From Magnaporthiopsis rhizophila (taxonomy: Eukaryota; Ascomycota; Sordariomycetes; Magnaporthales; Magnaporthaceae), in NCBI GenBank assembly GCA_003049465.1, contig PYSS01000005.1, positions 138,087-202,086 on the forward strand: DNA of 64,000 nt, in the 5' to 3' direction. The position numbers and the translations under genes were made by a program. The notes below the pieces were generated by a model. That model was given only the letters and a program-made list of their open reading frames with translations, was not told the origin of the DNA and ran no database searches. Positions within the stretch are counted from its first letter, which is position 1. Every line of letters begins with the position of its first letter. Positions 23,645-34,500 of this stretch are shown here, one piece after another.

Positions 23645-25612
23645 CTACCACAAAGCCTCGCCTGCACCATCCCCGGCAAACGGCACTATAGCATCTACCA
23701 TCCCACGCACACACTCGTCCAGCGACACGGACGGGCTCCAGCCCAGATCGCGGCACGTGTTCGCAATGCATGGCACGCGGCGCGGCACATCCTGATACCC
23801 TTCGCCGAACAGGGCCTGCGACCCGATCTCGACGACCCGGACGCCAGCGCAGCGGGCGGCCAGCTCGGGCGTGCTGCGCGCCTGTTCCAGCATGCGGTCC
23901 GCGAGCTCGCGGATCGAGCAGTCGTTGGCCGGGTTTCCGACGTTGTAGACGGCGCACCGCGTGACGCCCGCGTCGTCGGCCAGTATGCGCACCAGGGCGT
24001 CGACGCCGTCCTCGACCGCCGTGAAGGCGCGGCGCTGGCGGCCGCCGTCCGACAGCGGCAGGTCCTCGCCGCGCAGGAGGTTCCCCAGGAACTGCGTCGT
24101 CACGCGCGCGCTCCTGCCGCTGCCGAGCGAGTCCAAGCCCACACCGACCCAGTTGAAGGGCCGGAAGAGGGTAAAGTCCAGCCCGCGCTGGGCGCCGTGG
24201 GCCCAGATGACGCGGTCCATGAGCTGCTTGGAGCAGGCGTAGATCCAGCGCGTCTTGCACACGGGGCCGTACGCCAGCTCCGACGTGTCCGGGGAGAACT
24301 CGGCGTCGCGGCAGAGGCCGTAGACCTCGGACGTCGACGGGAAGACGAGCCGCTTCTTGTGCTGCGTCGTCCAGCGCACGATGGTCAGGTGCGCCTCAAA
24401 GTCGAGCTCGAAGACGGATAACGGGTCGTCGACGTAGGACCGCGGCGTCGCGATGGCTGCGAGCGGGAGGACCACGTCGCACGCCTGTATCTGCTCCTCG
24501 ATCCAACGGCCGTCTGTCCTCATGTCGCCCTGCCGCAGGACGAAGCGGCCGGGGTGTTGCTCCGCGAGTTGGGAGACGCGGTGCGTGCCCAGGTCCAGGC
24601 CTCGCACGTGCCAGTCGGTCGCCTGCAGGATCCGTCGCGCCAGGTGGTGGCCGATGAAGCCGTTGACGCCGAGGATGAGGATCCGCTTCGGCCTTGTCGT
24701 CGCCCCGTCCTCACCGAGGATCTCAGTCAGCGTATCCGGGGAGACCTCCTTGCCGTCCTCGAGGAGCTCCAGGACCTTGATCACCCCGCCATCACCGCAT
24801 GCCGCGACGATCTCTCCGTTGACGACGTGGAGTCCCGGCGAGGGATCACCCGGTTCCTGCGGCGGCGGCAGCCTCGCCCTCGCGACGACGAACCTGCGGC
24901 CGCGCACCTCGGTGAGGGCTCCCGGGTACGGCGGCGCCACGGCCCGGTAGAGGTTGTAGACCTCGCGCGCGGGGCGGGACCAGTCGATGCGTCCGTCCTC
25001 GGGCTTCCGCCCGCCAAAGTAGCTGCCCCGCGAGAGGTCGTTGTCGCGCCTCGGCGTGTCGCCGGCAAGCATGGCGGGCAGGACATCCCACAGGGCCTTC
25101 TCGGCGGCCGTGACCACTTTCCCGAAGACGGCAAAAGCCGTGTCATCCGGGAGGATGGGCACCGAGACCTGCGTGACGATGTAGCCGGCGTCCGGGCGCG
25201 CCACCATCTCGTGCAGCGTCGCGCCCGTCTCGACCTCGCCGTGCAGCACCGCCCAGTTGACGGGCACGCGGCCGCGGTACTTGGGCAGCAGCGAGCCGTG
25301 CATGTTGAAGGCGCCCTGCTTGGCCTGCTGCAGGAGGCTGGTCGGCAGCAGGTGGCGGTAGTAGAAGCTGAAGATCCAGTCGGGCTGGAGGGACGTCACT
25401 CGCTCGAGCAGCTCTGCTGACTTGGCGTTGGGCGGTGCTATGTAGGGGATGCCGTGCTCCCGGCAGAGCGAGGCGACCGACCCGAACCAGATGTTCTCGG
25501 ACGGGTCATCTTCGTGCGTGACGACCAGCGGGACCGCGACCCCGCGGGCAAGCAGCACTTTGAGGCAGCGGACGCCGACATCGTGGTAAGCGAAGACGAC
25601 GGCGGACGGCAT
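23645..25612 (-). CDS. arnA: Bifunctional ArnA: UDP-Ara4N formyltransferase / UDP-glucuronate decarboxylase
   Basis: An intronless 655-aa protein, close to the bacterial length (~660). The N-terminal formyltransferase half keeps the catalytic triad N103, H105 and D141 within GAFNMHGSLLPKYRGR and ARPDAG. The C-terminal half is a short-chain dehydrogenase/decarboxylase: NAD-binding GVNGFIG at 315-321, S428/E429 in PSTSEVYG, Y458 and K462 (YxxxK), and R612 near GYQDV. In bacteria the C-terminal half oxidises and decarboxylates UDP-glucuronate to the 4-keto-pentose. ArnB then aminates it, and the N-terminal half formylates the product using N10-formyl-tetrahydrofolate. All key residues are present, so both activities are predicted. 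The start at 25612 matches the family N-terminus; 40 more in-frame codons lie upstream to ATG 25732. A bacterial-type gene between fungal genes implies horizontal transfer (inference). Confidence 0.93.
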   Translation of the reverse strand: MPSAVVFAYHDVGVRCLKVLLARGVAVPLVVTHEDDPSENIWFGSVASLCREHGIPYIAPPNAKSAELLERVTSLQPDWIFSFYYRHLLPTSLLQQAKQGAFNMHGSLLPKYRGRVPVNWAVLHGEVETGATLHEMVARPDAGYIVTQVSVPILPDDTAFAVFGKVVTAAEKALWDVLPAMLAGDTPRRDNDLSRGSYFGGRKPEDGRIDWSRPAREVYNLYRAVAPPYPGALTEVRGRRFVVARARLPPPQEPGDPSPGLHVVNGEIVAACGDGGVIKVLELLEDGKEVSPDTLTEILGEDGATTRPKRILILGVNGFIGHHLARRILQATDWHVRGLDLGTHRVSQLAEQHPGRFVLRQGDMRTDGRWIEEQIQACDVVLPLAAIATPRSYVDDPLSVFELDFEAHLTIVRWTTQHKKRLVFPSTSEVYGLCRDAEFSPDTSELAYGPVCKTRWIYACSKQLMDRVIWAHGAQRGLDFTLFRPFNWVGVGLDSLGSGRSARVTTQFLGNLLRGEDLPLSDGGRQRRAFTAVEDGVDALVRILADDAGVTRCAVYNVGNPANDCSIRELADRMLEQARSTPELAARCAGVRVVEIGSQALFGEGYQDVPRRVPCIANTCRDLGWSPSVSLDECVRGMVDAIVPFAGDGAGEALW

Positions 25613-26020
25613 TCTGACAGTTGTTGGGACCTGGACTCTTTCTTGTAGATGTGACGATAGATATCGACATTCAAGATGATATACTGACAGGCTGGCTGGC
25701 ATACACGGAAGACAGACCAGGTAAGTATACATGCAGATATGATATGATTCAACCTATCCCTCGCATCGTCCTCTCCAAGCATCCTGATTGTGCGACATCG
25801 CGGCTCAACTACGCCAGTCTCGAAAGGGACAGCTCGATGACGGATGTGCTATGCATTTTGCGCTAGGAAATGCATCTAGAGTTGTCTTAGACCATATGCG
25901 GCACCCGAAAAGCCCAACAAGGTAAGAGGAGCATGCACAACACGAAGAAAAGGCAACAAAACCAGAAAAAGCCTGATGCAAGTCACGTCACCCGACCTGG
26001 GCAAGACGGCAAACTACTGG
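25613..26020. other. Spacer between arnB and arnA
   Basis: 408 bp separate the arnB stop from the arnA ATG. This is too long for a bacterial operon junction, so arnA probably has its own fungal promoter. An in-frame extension of arnA could begin at 25732. Confidence 0.5.
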
Positions 26021-27292
26021 TCAGACAGAAGAAGAGGGCCCCAGTAGCGCCTTGATGGCGTCCGCCACTCGGTCGACGTCGGCCTCGGTCATGGAGTTGA
26101 AGAGCGGCAGGGTGACGATCTGGCGGCCCACCCGCTCGGCGACGGGGAACATGCCGTCCCCAAATCCCCGCGCGCGGTAGAGCTGAAAGAGGTGGATCGC
26201 CGGGTAGTGGACCCCGACGCCGATCTGGTGCTGATCTCGCATCTGCTGGATGAAGGTGGCGCGGCTTAGTCTAGACGGTAGCACCAGCTGGAACAGGTGA
26301 CAGTTGCTCCTGCTGCCGCTCGGGGTTTCCCCTCCCCCAGCTCCGGCGACGGTGGTGGCGTCGTCCTCGCAGGTGCAGGTCTCTGCTGCACACGAACAAG
26401 AGCAGGGCGGCGGCGGCGGTGGCAGCTGTGCACCATCGCCATAGGTGCGCTCGAACAGCGCGGGGTCGGCGCCTCCAAAGGCGGTGAAGTAGCGCCTCGC
26501 GAGCCGGCGGCGCTTGGCGGCGATGGCGTCGGCCCTGGCCAGCTGGGCCAGGCCAATGGCGGCCGCCAGGTCCGTCATGTTGGACTTTCCGCCCAGCACG
26601 TCGACCTCGAAGCCGTCGGCGCCCGAGCGCGTCAGGCCCTGCAGCCGAAACTTCTCGGCCAGGCGTGCCTCGGCGTCGTCGTTGAGGACCAAGCACCCCC
26701 CCTCGCCCGTCGTGACGTTCTTGGTGGCTTGGAAGCTGAAGGAGACGAGGTCGCCAAAGGAGCCGACGCGGCGGCCCCGCCACGTCGACCCGATGGCCTG
26801 CGCAGCGTCCTCGATGACCCGGAGAGGACGGCCGCATCCTCCTCCTGCTGCTGCCGCCAGCGCGTAGAGCCTGTCCATGTCGACGGGCAGCCCGGCGAGG
26901 TGCACGGGCATGATGGCGCGGGTCCGCTCCGTGATGGCGCGCTCGACCAGGTCCAGGTCCAGGTTCCGCGTGGCCGGGTCGATGTCGACAAAGACTGGCG
27001 TGGCGCCGACGGCGAGGATCACGTTGGCCGTCGCGACCCAGGACAAGGGCGATGTGATGACCTCGTCGCCCGGCCCGATCCCCGCCACGCGCAGGGCGAC
27101 CTCGAGCGAGGCCGTGCCAGAGTTGAAGGTGCGGACGGGCCGGCCGCCAAAGTAGGCCGACAGCGCCGCCTCGAACTCGAGCACCCTGGGTCCGCTGGTG
27201 ACCCAGCCCGAGCGCAGGACCTCGACGACGGCCGAGATGGTGGGCTCGTCGAACTCGGGCTTGGTGAAGGGGAGGAACGGCTGGGCTGCCAT
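26021..27292 (-). CDS. arnB: ArnB-like PLP sugar aminotransferase (DegT/DnrJ/EryC1/StrS family)
   Basis: An intronless 423-aa protein from ATG 27292. It has the DegT/DnrJ/EryC1 aminotransferase fold: SGTAS at 58-62 (phosphate binding), EDAAQAIGS from 161 with the PLP-pairing Asp162, and the Schiff-base Lys191 in SFSFQATKNVTTGEGG. The opening FLPFTKPEFDE resembles bacterial ArnB. ArnB transfers an amino group from glutamate to UDP-4-keto-pentose, giving UDP-4-amino-4-deoxy-L-arabinose, the substrate of the neighbouring ArnA. The protein is ~40 residues longer than bacterial ArnB because of a Pro- and Cys-rich insertion at about 289-330. It lies upstream of arnA in the same orientation. The family is certain; the exact sugar substrate is inferred from the arnA neighbour. 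Confidence 0.88.
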   Translation of the reverse strand: MAAQPFLPFTKPEFDEPTISAVVEVLRSGWVTSGPRVLEFEAALSAYFGGRPVRTFNSGTASLEVALRVAGIGPGDEVITSPLSWVATANVILAVGATPVFVDIDPATRNLDLDLVERAITERTRAIMPVHLAGLPVDMDRLYALAAAAGGGCGRPLRVIEDAAQAIGSTWRGRRVGSFGDLVSFSFQATKNVTTGEGGCLVLNDDAEARLAEKFRLQGLTRSGADGFEVDVLGGKSNMTDLAAAIGLAQLARADAIAAKRRRLARRYFTAFGGADPALFERTYGDGAQLPPPPPPCSCSCAAETCTCEDDATTVAGAGGGETPSGSRSNCHLFQLVLPSRLSRATFIQQMRDQHQIGVGVHYPAIHLFQLYRARGFGDGMFPVAERVGRQIVTLPLFNSMTEADVDRVADAIKALLGPSSSV

Positions 27293-28040
27293 GGCTGACT
27301 GACGTGTCTGACGCTAGTGAAGAGGGTGCTGCAGAACGTTATAAGTGTGATCTACCTGGGTCCGGAATCGAGAATGCCTGGACATATGCGGGCGAATGGC
27401 TGTCTTTATAGTCATATTGTTAGATGCCTGGTGCCGATCTTCTATACCCAAACAGAGAATAGGGATCAGAGGCAGTGTGGCACTGCATCAAGGCGCCCAT
27501 GATGTCCGATGGAGGTCGGCACTCCCTCTTCTGTCACTTTTCTGTCTTTCCGCTCGTCGGCGGTAAAGTGCTCCACATGACCAGTTCCTTCTTTCGGGTA
27601 TTGAAGTCGGCACATTGCTTGATCGAGCCTCTTCTTCATAGTTGAGTCCATCGTCAAGTGGTCTGGTCAGTCCCGGTCATACTCCATACCAGAGAGGAGA
27701 GTCAAACGCGAGGAAGCTTTGGTGTGCGACGACGGTCTGGCATATCGCCCGTGTGCTAGGTGACTGGGGCGTTTGTCGGAAGACATGAATGAGAAGCGCC
27801 CGACTTGAGTATAGAGATGCCCAGAACAAATTTCTGTTACTTTTCTTCCCCTTTTTCCGGTCTTTTCTCTTCCTTTCTTTGTTGAATCTGTATTTGCAGC
27901 CAGTATTTCGTCATGCTGAAAATCGGGGCAGTGGGGTAACAACAAGAACCCCTGGAGGTTGGCGCAGTCGTCAAACCGTATATTAACTTACCCGCGGTTT
28001 TCGACCCGACCTCATCAATGGCCAAAACAGGCAACTAACC
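27293..28040. other. Divergent promoter region between arnB and the 28 kb gene
   Basis: 748 bp with no gene. A pyrimidine-rich tract near 27838-27884 precedes the plus-strand ATG at 28041, typical of fungal core promoters. Two AT-rich TTATA-like sites (27339, 27405) lie near the arnB start. Confidence 0.4.
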
Positions 28041-28894
28041 ATGTCGTCGCAGGCCTGGAACGCCATGGCCAAGGCGGCCGAGAGAGTGCCCTATGCACTC
28101 AAGCGATCCGTCTTCATCAGGGTCCATCCCCAGCCCGAGTCTCTGGCCGAGCGCCGCGCCGTGCTGCGATTGCTCCAGCGCCATGGAGAAGTCGAGATGT
28201 TCAAGAAGCTGCGGGTACGTCCGGACAGACGTCCATTGCCCGCCGTAGACGACCGCTGACACGTGCGCAGTCAAACAACAACTCGTTCATATCCGTCATG
28301 AAGACCTCGGACGCCGCCCAAGACGTGGCCAGCCGCTCTCCCATCACGTACGAGCTCATCACGGACAAGTTTGCCCCGCCAGGCGCGAGGAACGTGCTCG
28401 AGATCACGTCCGCCGTCGAGCCCATCGAGACCTCGGGCGCCGCCGCCGACGCCTATATGAGGCAGGCCGGCGGCGACCTCAACGGTGGCAGCAACAGCAG
28501 CAAAGGTCGGACATTCGACCCAGGACGGCCCACGGGAAGCGGCGAGGGGGGGCCGGGCCAGGCAAAAGTGCAGCAAAAGTCTTTTACGCTCCATGCCTTC
28601 ACGACGGAGAGGTACGACCACGGTCTAGCGATCCGGGTCGGGCCACTGTGGGGACGCTGGCCCGAGGAGCCCGTGGCGCGCGAGATGCTCATGTTCAAGG
28701 CCCTTCGGAGGTCGGTGCCCAGCGGCCCCGGCCACGACGGCCTCTGCGACTGGTACACTGGCGGCCAGCTCACCGAGGGCGAGACGGCCACCACAATGAC
28801 GAAGCCGCAAAGACAGGCGGCCAGGTTCAAGAACGAGGCCGAGGCCACCTTTGTCAATGCAGGCCTAGATATCTGGGCGCGTAGGCCGAGTTGA
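28041..28894 (+). CDS. Hypothetical protein, possible RRM-like N-terminus
   Basis: Exons 28041-28214 and 28271-28894 join to 265 aa (56-bp intron, GTACGT...GCGCAG). The N-terminal ~80 residues alternate in a beta-alpha-beta manner: SVFIRVHPQP, then ERRAVLRLLQRHGEVEMFKKL, then NSFISVMKTSDAAQDVA, reminiscent of an RNA-recognition fold but without clear RNP motifs. A second block (QKSFTLHAFTTERYDHGLAI...WGRWP) may be a short mitochondrial or assembly-factor-like segment. I do not recognise the family. Two well-formed exons joining in frame make the gene itself credible. Confidence 0.65.
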
Positions 28895-29655
28895 GCGCTC
28901 GGCGTCTACAGAGAAGATCCAGACACGACGCCAGGTAACAGTGCAGTTCTTTATGTGAATGTACTCTGTAGGTCGGTCGCCTTTCCTGCTATGCATCATT
29001 GCCTGTTCCTATATCTTCTCCTATTTCTGTCCAACTTTAACCAAACCTGGTTGCGCAGTCCACACAGAGTGCAGGCTTCTGTTTGCCAGCAATCAAGCTG
29101 CCGAGGGGAAATTGTGAAGGGTGGGTCAGTGCGCACCACCAGATCCCGCCCCTTGGCAGACGAAAGCCTGCCCCACTGAAACGGGCCGGCTCTCGTCCAC
29201 GACGTCATCACCAGGTGCCCTCAAAGCTCAAGCTTGGCTGCGCCAAAATCAGGAACTCGGGCGTCACGCCCTCCGACCAGAGAAACACAATGTGTGGCGC
29301 ACGCCTTGACCCAAGTAGTGGCATCCCCCCTAACTAACGTGCGTGGATACCACACCCACCAGGTTTGATGACGTCGCTCCAGACGCTACTGGCTCACTAG
29401 CAGCGATCCGCGCCTGCTCCGCCTGGCTTGTCGTCGTCAGCCACTAGATTGGCCAGGGCCTGCGGTGATGGCAGATATGTCATGCCATATTTGTTACCTC
29501 ATTCTACCTAGGCAGCTTTAAATACTGGAAATGATCCCGTCCATCATTCGCGTCCATGAACCGTCCCGTACCTCAGCCTCAACATCTCTCCAAAACCACC
29601 CCATCAGACAACTCCTCTTGAACCACATCCCTTGATCGTGCAGGCTTAGGTCGCC
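28895..29655. other. Intergenic region
   Basis: 761 bp between two co-oriented genes. No ORF is convincing. A TATA-like element lies near the right end. Confidence 0.5.
29517..29524 (+). promoter_or_regulatory. TATA-like box of the SUR7/PalI gene
   Basis: TTTAAATA lies 132 bp upstream of the ATG at 29656, a typical distance. Confidence 0.4.
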
Positions 29656-30449
29656 ATGGCGGTAACAGGCCTCATCCACCACCTCGGCAGCTTTATGCTG
29701 TTCTCGGCCGTCGTCCTCCTCGTCATAACAAACATCACCGCACCCGTGGTCCACGACATCTCGCTCCTGCGGATCGACCTCAACGATGCTCGGGGCCAGT
29801 ATAATCCCGCCGTGACCTTTGGCACCTTTGGCCACTGCTTGGTCGATGCTCCGGGAGGGTAAGGGCTATCCTGAGAAATATCCGCCTCACCCCTCCATCA
29901 TAAGACACTCGCGGCTGACCACCTCACCCGAACAACAGAGATGACTGCTCCCCCTCAACGGTCGGATACGACCCCGCCCAGGTCGTGGCCGACAGGACGG
30001 GTCTGAACTACTACTCCACCGCCGCGGGGACCGCCCGCGCCCTGACGCGCGTCATGATCCTACACCCCATCGCGGCCGGCCTGGCCTTTATCGCCTTTGC
30101 CCTCTCGCTGGGCGCGGGCACGTTCGGCAGCCTTCTGGCGTCGCTGGTGGCGCTGCTCGCGTTCGTTGTGACGCTCGTGCCTCTCGTCACCGACTTTGTC
30201 ATGTTCGGCATCATCCGCTCGGGCGTCAACGACAACCGTGACGTCGGCGCCAGGGCCAGGGCCAGCGCCTCGTTCGGCTCCGGTTTGTGGACGCTGCTCG
30301 CCGCCGCCGTGCTGCTACTGGTCGGCACCGTCGTCATGTTCTTCACCTGCTGCTCCGCCCGCATGCGCCGTCGTCGGGACGCGCGCGCCACCAAGGCCGT
30401 CGACGGGTATGCGCCGCCCGAGGCCCCGCGTCGCCGTAGGTGGTTCTAA
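29656..30449 (+). CDS. SUR7/PalI (Rim9-like) four-helix membrane protein
   Basis: Exons 29656-29858 and 29939-30449 join to 237 aa (80-bp intron, GTAAGG...AACAG). The layout is claudin-like: a first helix near residues 9-32, an extracellular loop with FGTFGHC...DDCS and GYDP, then three helices (about 97-120, 125-150, 180-203). A short basic tail ends in RRRRWF. The G-x-C...C pattern and helix spacing match the SUR7/PalI family, which includes PalI/Rim9 in the ambient-pH sensing complex and Sur7/Dcv1-type eisosome or plasma-membrane proteins. It is much shorter than Aspergillus PalI, so a Dcv1-like role is as likely as pH sensing. Confidence 0.82.
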
Positions 30450-31547
30450 ACGGGGGACGACGGTCTTTGGCCGTTGACCGCGCACAATAACACACATGCA
30501 CGCAGACCCTCTCTGCTTGGAATCCCTACAGGGTGATGACGTTTTTGGTTCTTATAAAGGGTTTTGTGCCCCTGCTCTGATACGGCGTCAATTTTGGAAC
30601 ATTTCTCATTTCCCCATTATTACTCCTTGAATACCTTTCATGATATCCCGCCTCGTTGAAGACATGAGAACACACATATATATGATAAATAAGCCCACAA
30701 GCACCGCGTTAAACAATAAACTATATCATAGCAATCAAATAACCTACTACCACGACCTCCTTGCATTCACACATCATCTATTGAGTTGATTAAACCGTGC
30801 GACACTCTCCTCCATTATTCCCCAGCCACATGAACGAGCACACTGGCATCATGACCAAGATAATCATCGTAACGGCTACCACAAGATCCCAATGGTATCC
30901 CTGAGTCGCTGCCTCATAATATTCTACCCTGTGTACCTGTGTGCAACATGAGAGAGGCTGCAAAACGAGGACTGGCGATGTGACCTCGCTGGGGTGCCAC
31001 CGCGGGGCCTAATGTAAATGCATCGAGCTATCCCTCCATCGCCACACCCCTGGAGCCCCCCTTTCTCGATCCAACGTCCCGATACCAATGATCAGAAAAG
31101 AAAACCCGTTTTCCGCCTTGCCCATCTCTTTTTTTGATTTTGTATGTGTATTGGACAGCAAAACCGCCTTTGTATGCGCCAAACCATGTCCAGGAAAGGC
31201 TACCTGGCATAGGAGATCCAACATCGACGCTCTCTCTATACAACGCTTGCTGATCAAGCAACAAGAAATAGACACAAACAGCGACTAGTCAATAAAATTC
31301 CCATCGCAAAAGATCCAGAATATCAACGGTGAAATGATGGGGGATATCTTCGCCCAAAGAAAAAAAGAGGGTATGAATGTAAATCAAAGGCAGGCAGGCG
31401 TCATTGAAGCAAGATTCGTAAAATGCCCGGCGCGGCCGGCCAGTAGCCAGAAGGGTGGGAGTAAATCCATGACCAACGATTCAAATAAAAAAGTAATAAT
31501 ATGGTAATAAAACAAGAACGCAGCGTAGCATTACTGATATTTCTTTT
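30450..31547. other. Convergent intergenic region (3' ends)
   Basis: About 1.1 kb of A/T-rich sequence between the 3' ends of the SUR7/PalI gene and the giant minus-strand gene. I see no gene. Confidence 0.5.
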
Positions 31548-34500
31548 TTAGAATGTCTCGGACTCCTGTGATGCGTGAGATCCGAAAGTGTCTGTTGGGT
31601 GGACAGTTGTTAGTATGTATATACCACCACTATGTATCCTCGAGAAAAGGCTCTGCACGGCAAAACATACCTCGCTTGCGCCTCCTGTCGTCCTCACTCT
31701 TCGGGGTCATGGCCCTAGGCCCACTCGGCCGCCGCGTTGGGGCATTGTGGCCGAGGGCGGAACTGAGGTTCCTGTTCTCCGGCTTTGGGCTGCCGTGGTA
31801 GCTGCCGTGAGTCCCCGTGCCGTAACCGCTCTCCACGCTGTGGTATGGCAGAGGACTTTGAGCCGACTTCTGCAGCTTGTTCACCCGGCTCGACTTTGGT
31901 GGCGTCATGCCACCCGCGTGAGCCTCATCGAGCGGCTCCTTGGGCGGGCGTGGGGGCCCCAGGGGCGAGGAATCCCCGGCGTTCCCCGCGACGGCGAGCG
32001 GCGCCGGAGACGAGCCCCAGAACTGCGGGTCCTGTGGACGCGCATTATCCCTCCCTTGCAGGCGGTTAAGGCTGGTTGCTGAGTGAGCCCAGTCGGCCGA
32101 GTAAGGCGACTGTGGTGTGTTGAACTGCTCGGCACCGGTCTCAATGGCGACCTGGTACTGCTGTCCAGGGCGCGGCTGGGGGTGCCTCAGGTTGAGGGAG
32201 TCACGATGGACTTTGTACTTGGGGTCCTCGGGCATCATGTCGCGCAGGTCTTCCTGCGTGAAGCCCGTATGGAGCTTGTCGTCACCGTACGGGTCAGTGT
32301 TCGGCTGCCCCTCGTAGGCCAGGTCGGATCCTGAGCGCGATGCGTTGTTCTTGCGGAAAACCTTGCCCACGCTCGACGCCGTCGTCTCGGACCAGCGGGA
32401 GATCTTGGGGAACCAGTTGGACGAGCTGGAGGACTTGTGCTTCTTGCTCTTGTCCGTCTGGGGTGTATTCTCGGTGCTGGCCGCCTGCGGTGCCACTGCC
32501 GGGTGGGGTGGAGTGGCCACAGGAACTGAGCCGCTACGCGGGATATCGCCGCGCTCCGGCGTGTTGTGCATCCCCAGGGTGTCGTACTGGTCGTCTCGGT
32601 GGTAGCCCAGAGCGGCTCCCCGGTCAGCCAGCTGATGGTCGTACTCGTCCTCGTTCGCCTCATGGACGGTGCTAATGCGGTGGTCCGAGAACTTGCGGTC
32701 GTAGCCCGTCTTGCTGCCCGTTGCGCCGCGGGACTGCGAAGGGATGGACAGGTGGCCCGACTGGCTGGCGTGGCTGGCTGTCGACGTGCCGGCGTGTCCC
32801 TCGGGCTCGTAGCCGCGGTCGTGCTCGTACTGCACTGCCGGCTGCATGCTGTCAAAGGGCGACCGCACACCGTCGCGCGTTGGGCTGGCTCCCATGCCGT
32901 GGCCTGCTGTCTGCGCCTTGAGGGTGTCCACCTCGGTCAACAGCTGCATGAGCATATCCTCGATCTTCCCGAGGTCGTTGTTGCCCTTAGCACTCAGGCC
33001 CTTGAGCGCCCGCCGGAACATGTTCTGCTTCTTGGTCGGCATGTCCTCGGTGCCGGCTTGCGAGCCTCCCTGCACGGACCTAGGCGCGCTGCCGGGGAAC
33101 GGCCTCGGTCCGCCGATGACGCGCTGAACCGTCTTCTCCGTGTTCTCGTCCACCTCTCGGATGATGACGTCCTCCGAGTCGGCGATCATGTGCTTAATCT
33201 TCTCAAACGACTCGCGCATTTCCGCCGCGGACCGGACAAGCGTCATAAGAATCTCCGTGTCGCGTGCGCTGCGCTGGGCATCGCGGACCATGAGGTGCTG
33301 CATCAGCGCAATGATGTCCTTGGACTCAATGCGGTCGATACCTACACCGGTAGACGGGTCATAGAGGGGAGAGCCCATCCCCTGAGAGAGGCCGCTCATG
33401 TGCCTCGCCCCCTTGGAGGTATAGAAAGGGTCCTCGAGATCGGCGTTGATGGGCGGGGGCAGCTCGACGCCCTTGCCCTTGCGCCCGTGCATCTCCTGGT
33501 TCTCGTTGGCACCCTGCGAGATGTATCCCTCATCGACCTTGTTGTTATGGCCAAGAGGGCTGCGCGTCGCGAAGCCAGCAGGATACGCGGGGTTCTGGAA
33601 CACGGGAGGCGGCGCGCTGCCCAGCATCTCGTTACCGAGCCCCGGAAGGTTGACCTGCGGGCTAGTGCCCTCGAATGGGTTTGTGACAAGAGTGTCCCGC
33701 TTGCGGTCATCCGAGTCTCGCTGCCAGTCTTCCTGATCCTGGCTGGGTTGCCGGCTGTGAGAGGAGGCCAATGCAGCGGCAGTTGCCAGGGCCGCCCCGG
33801 CTGCTACTTTGGCCGCAGTGGACTTCTCAAAGCCATGGCCAGACCGCTCTGCCTCGGCTCTGAAGCTGTCATCTTGAGGCGGCACGCGGCGCTCTTGCGT
33901 TGGCGTCCTCTGACCTGTCCAGGCGTCCTCCCGGTCGTCGCCATCAAGCTGACCTTCGATGACTGATGGGTGCGATGGCTCGTAGAACCCAATCTCTGGC
34001 AGCGGATCATCCATGTCCGGCACGCCAGTAGCACCCATCCTCGGCTTTTCAAACTCGTCCAGGCGATCCACGCTGTGCATAGGCGTGTTGGCCGGGCGGT
34101 GTCCGTCCATGGTCCGTTCCTTGAAGGACTTGTTACGCTGGACGCCAGGGCCGTCGAGGGCATAATCTTCCTCTGCATCCTCGGCTTGCGTCTGCATGTC
34201 CTTCTCCTTGGCCGCATTCCGAAGTGCGGCTGAAGCGACAGCAAACGCGGCCCCGGTGATGGCTGCCTCGGACGCTGTTGGGGACTGCCGCTCGGCGGAT
34301 TGAGATGCCGCTGGAACCTTGCGTCCGAACTGGTCAAGCTCATATTCGCCAGCAAATCCGGCCGATCTTTGTTGGCCGCGATCATGTGAGACGCCGGATG
34401 TGCGCGAGTTGGTCGAGCGAGGCGTCCCACCCCTCGCGATGTCGCGGTTGATAGAACGGGCATCGGGGGTGCGGCGACCATAGGAGCCTTCTTCCGGCAG

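Noticed and set aside
26297..27298. 333-codon plus ORF opposite arnB
   Set aside because: Antisense to a confidently identified enzyme.
32566..33966. 466-codon plus ORF inside the 1801-aa gene
   Set aside because: Antisense shadow; His/Arg/Leu-rich and without features.
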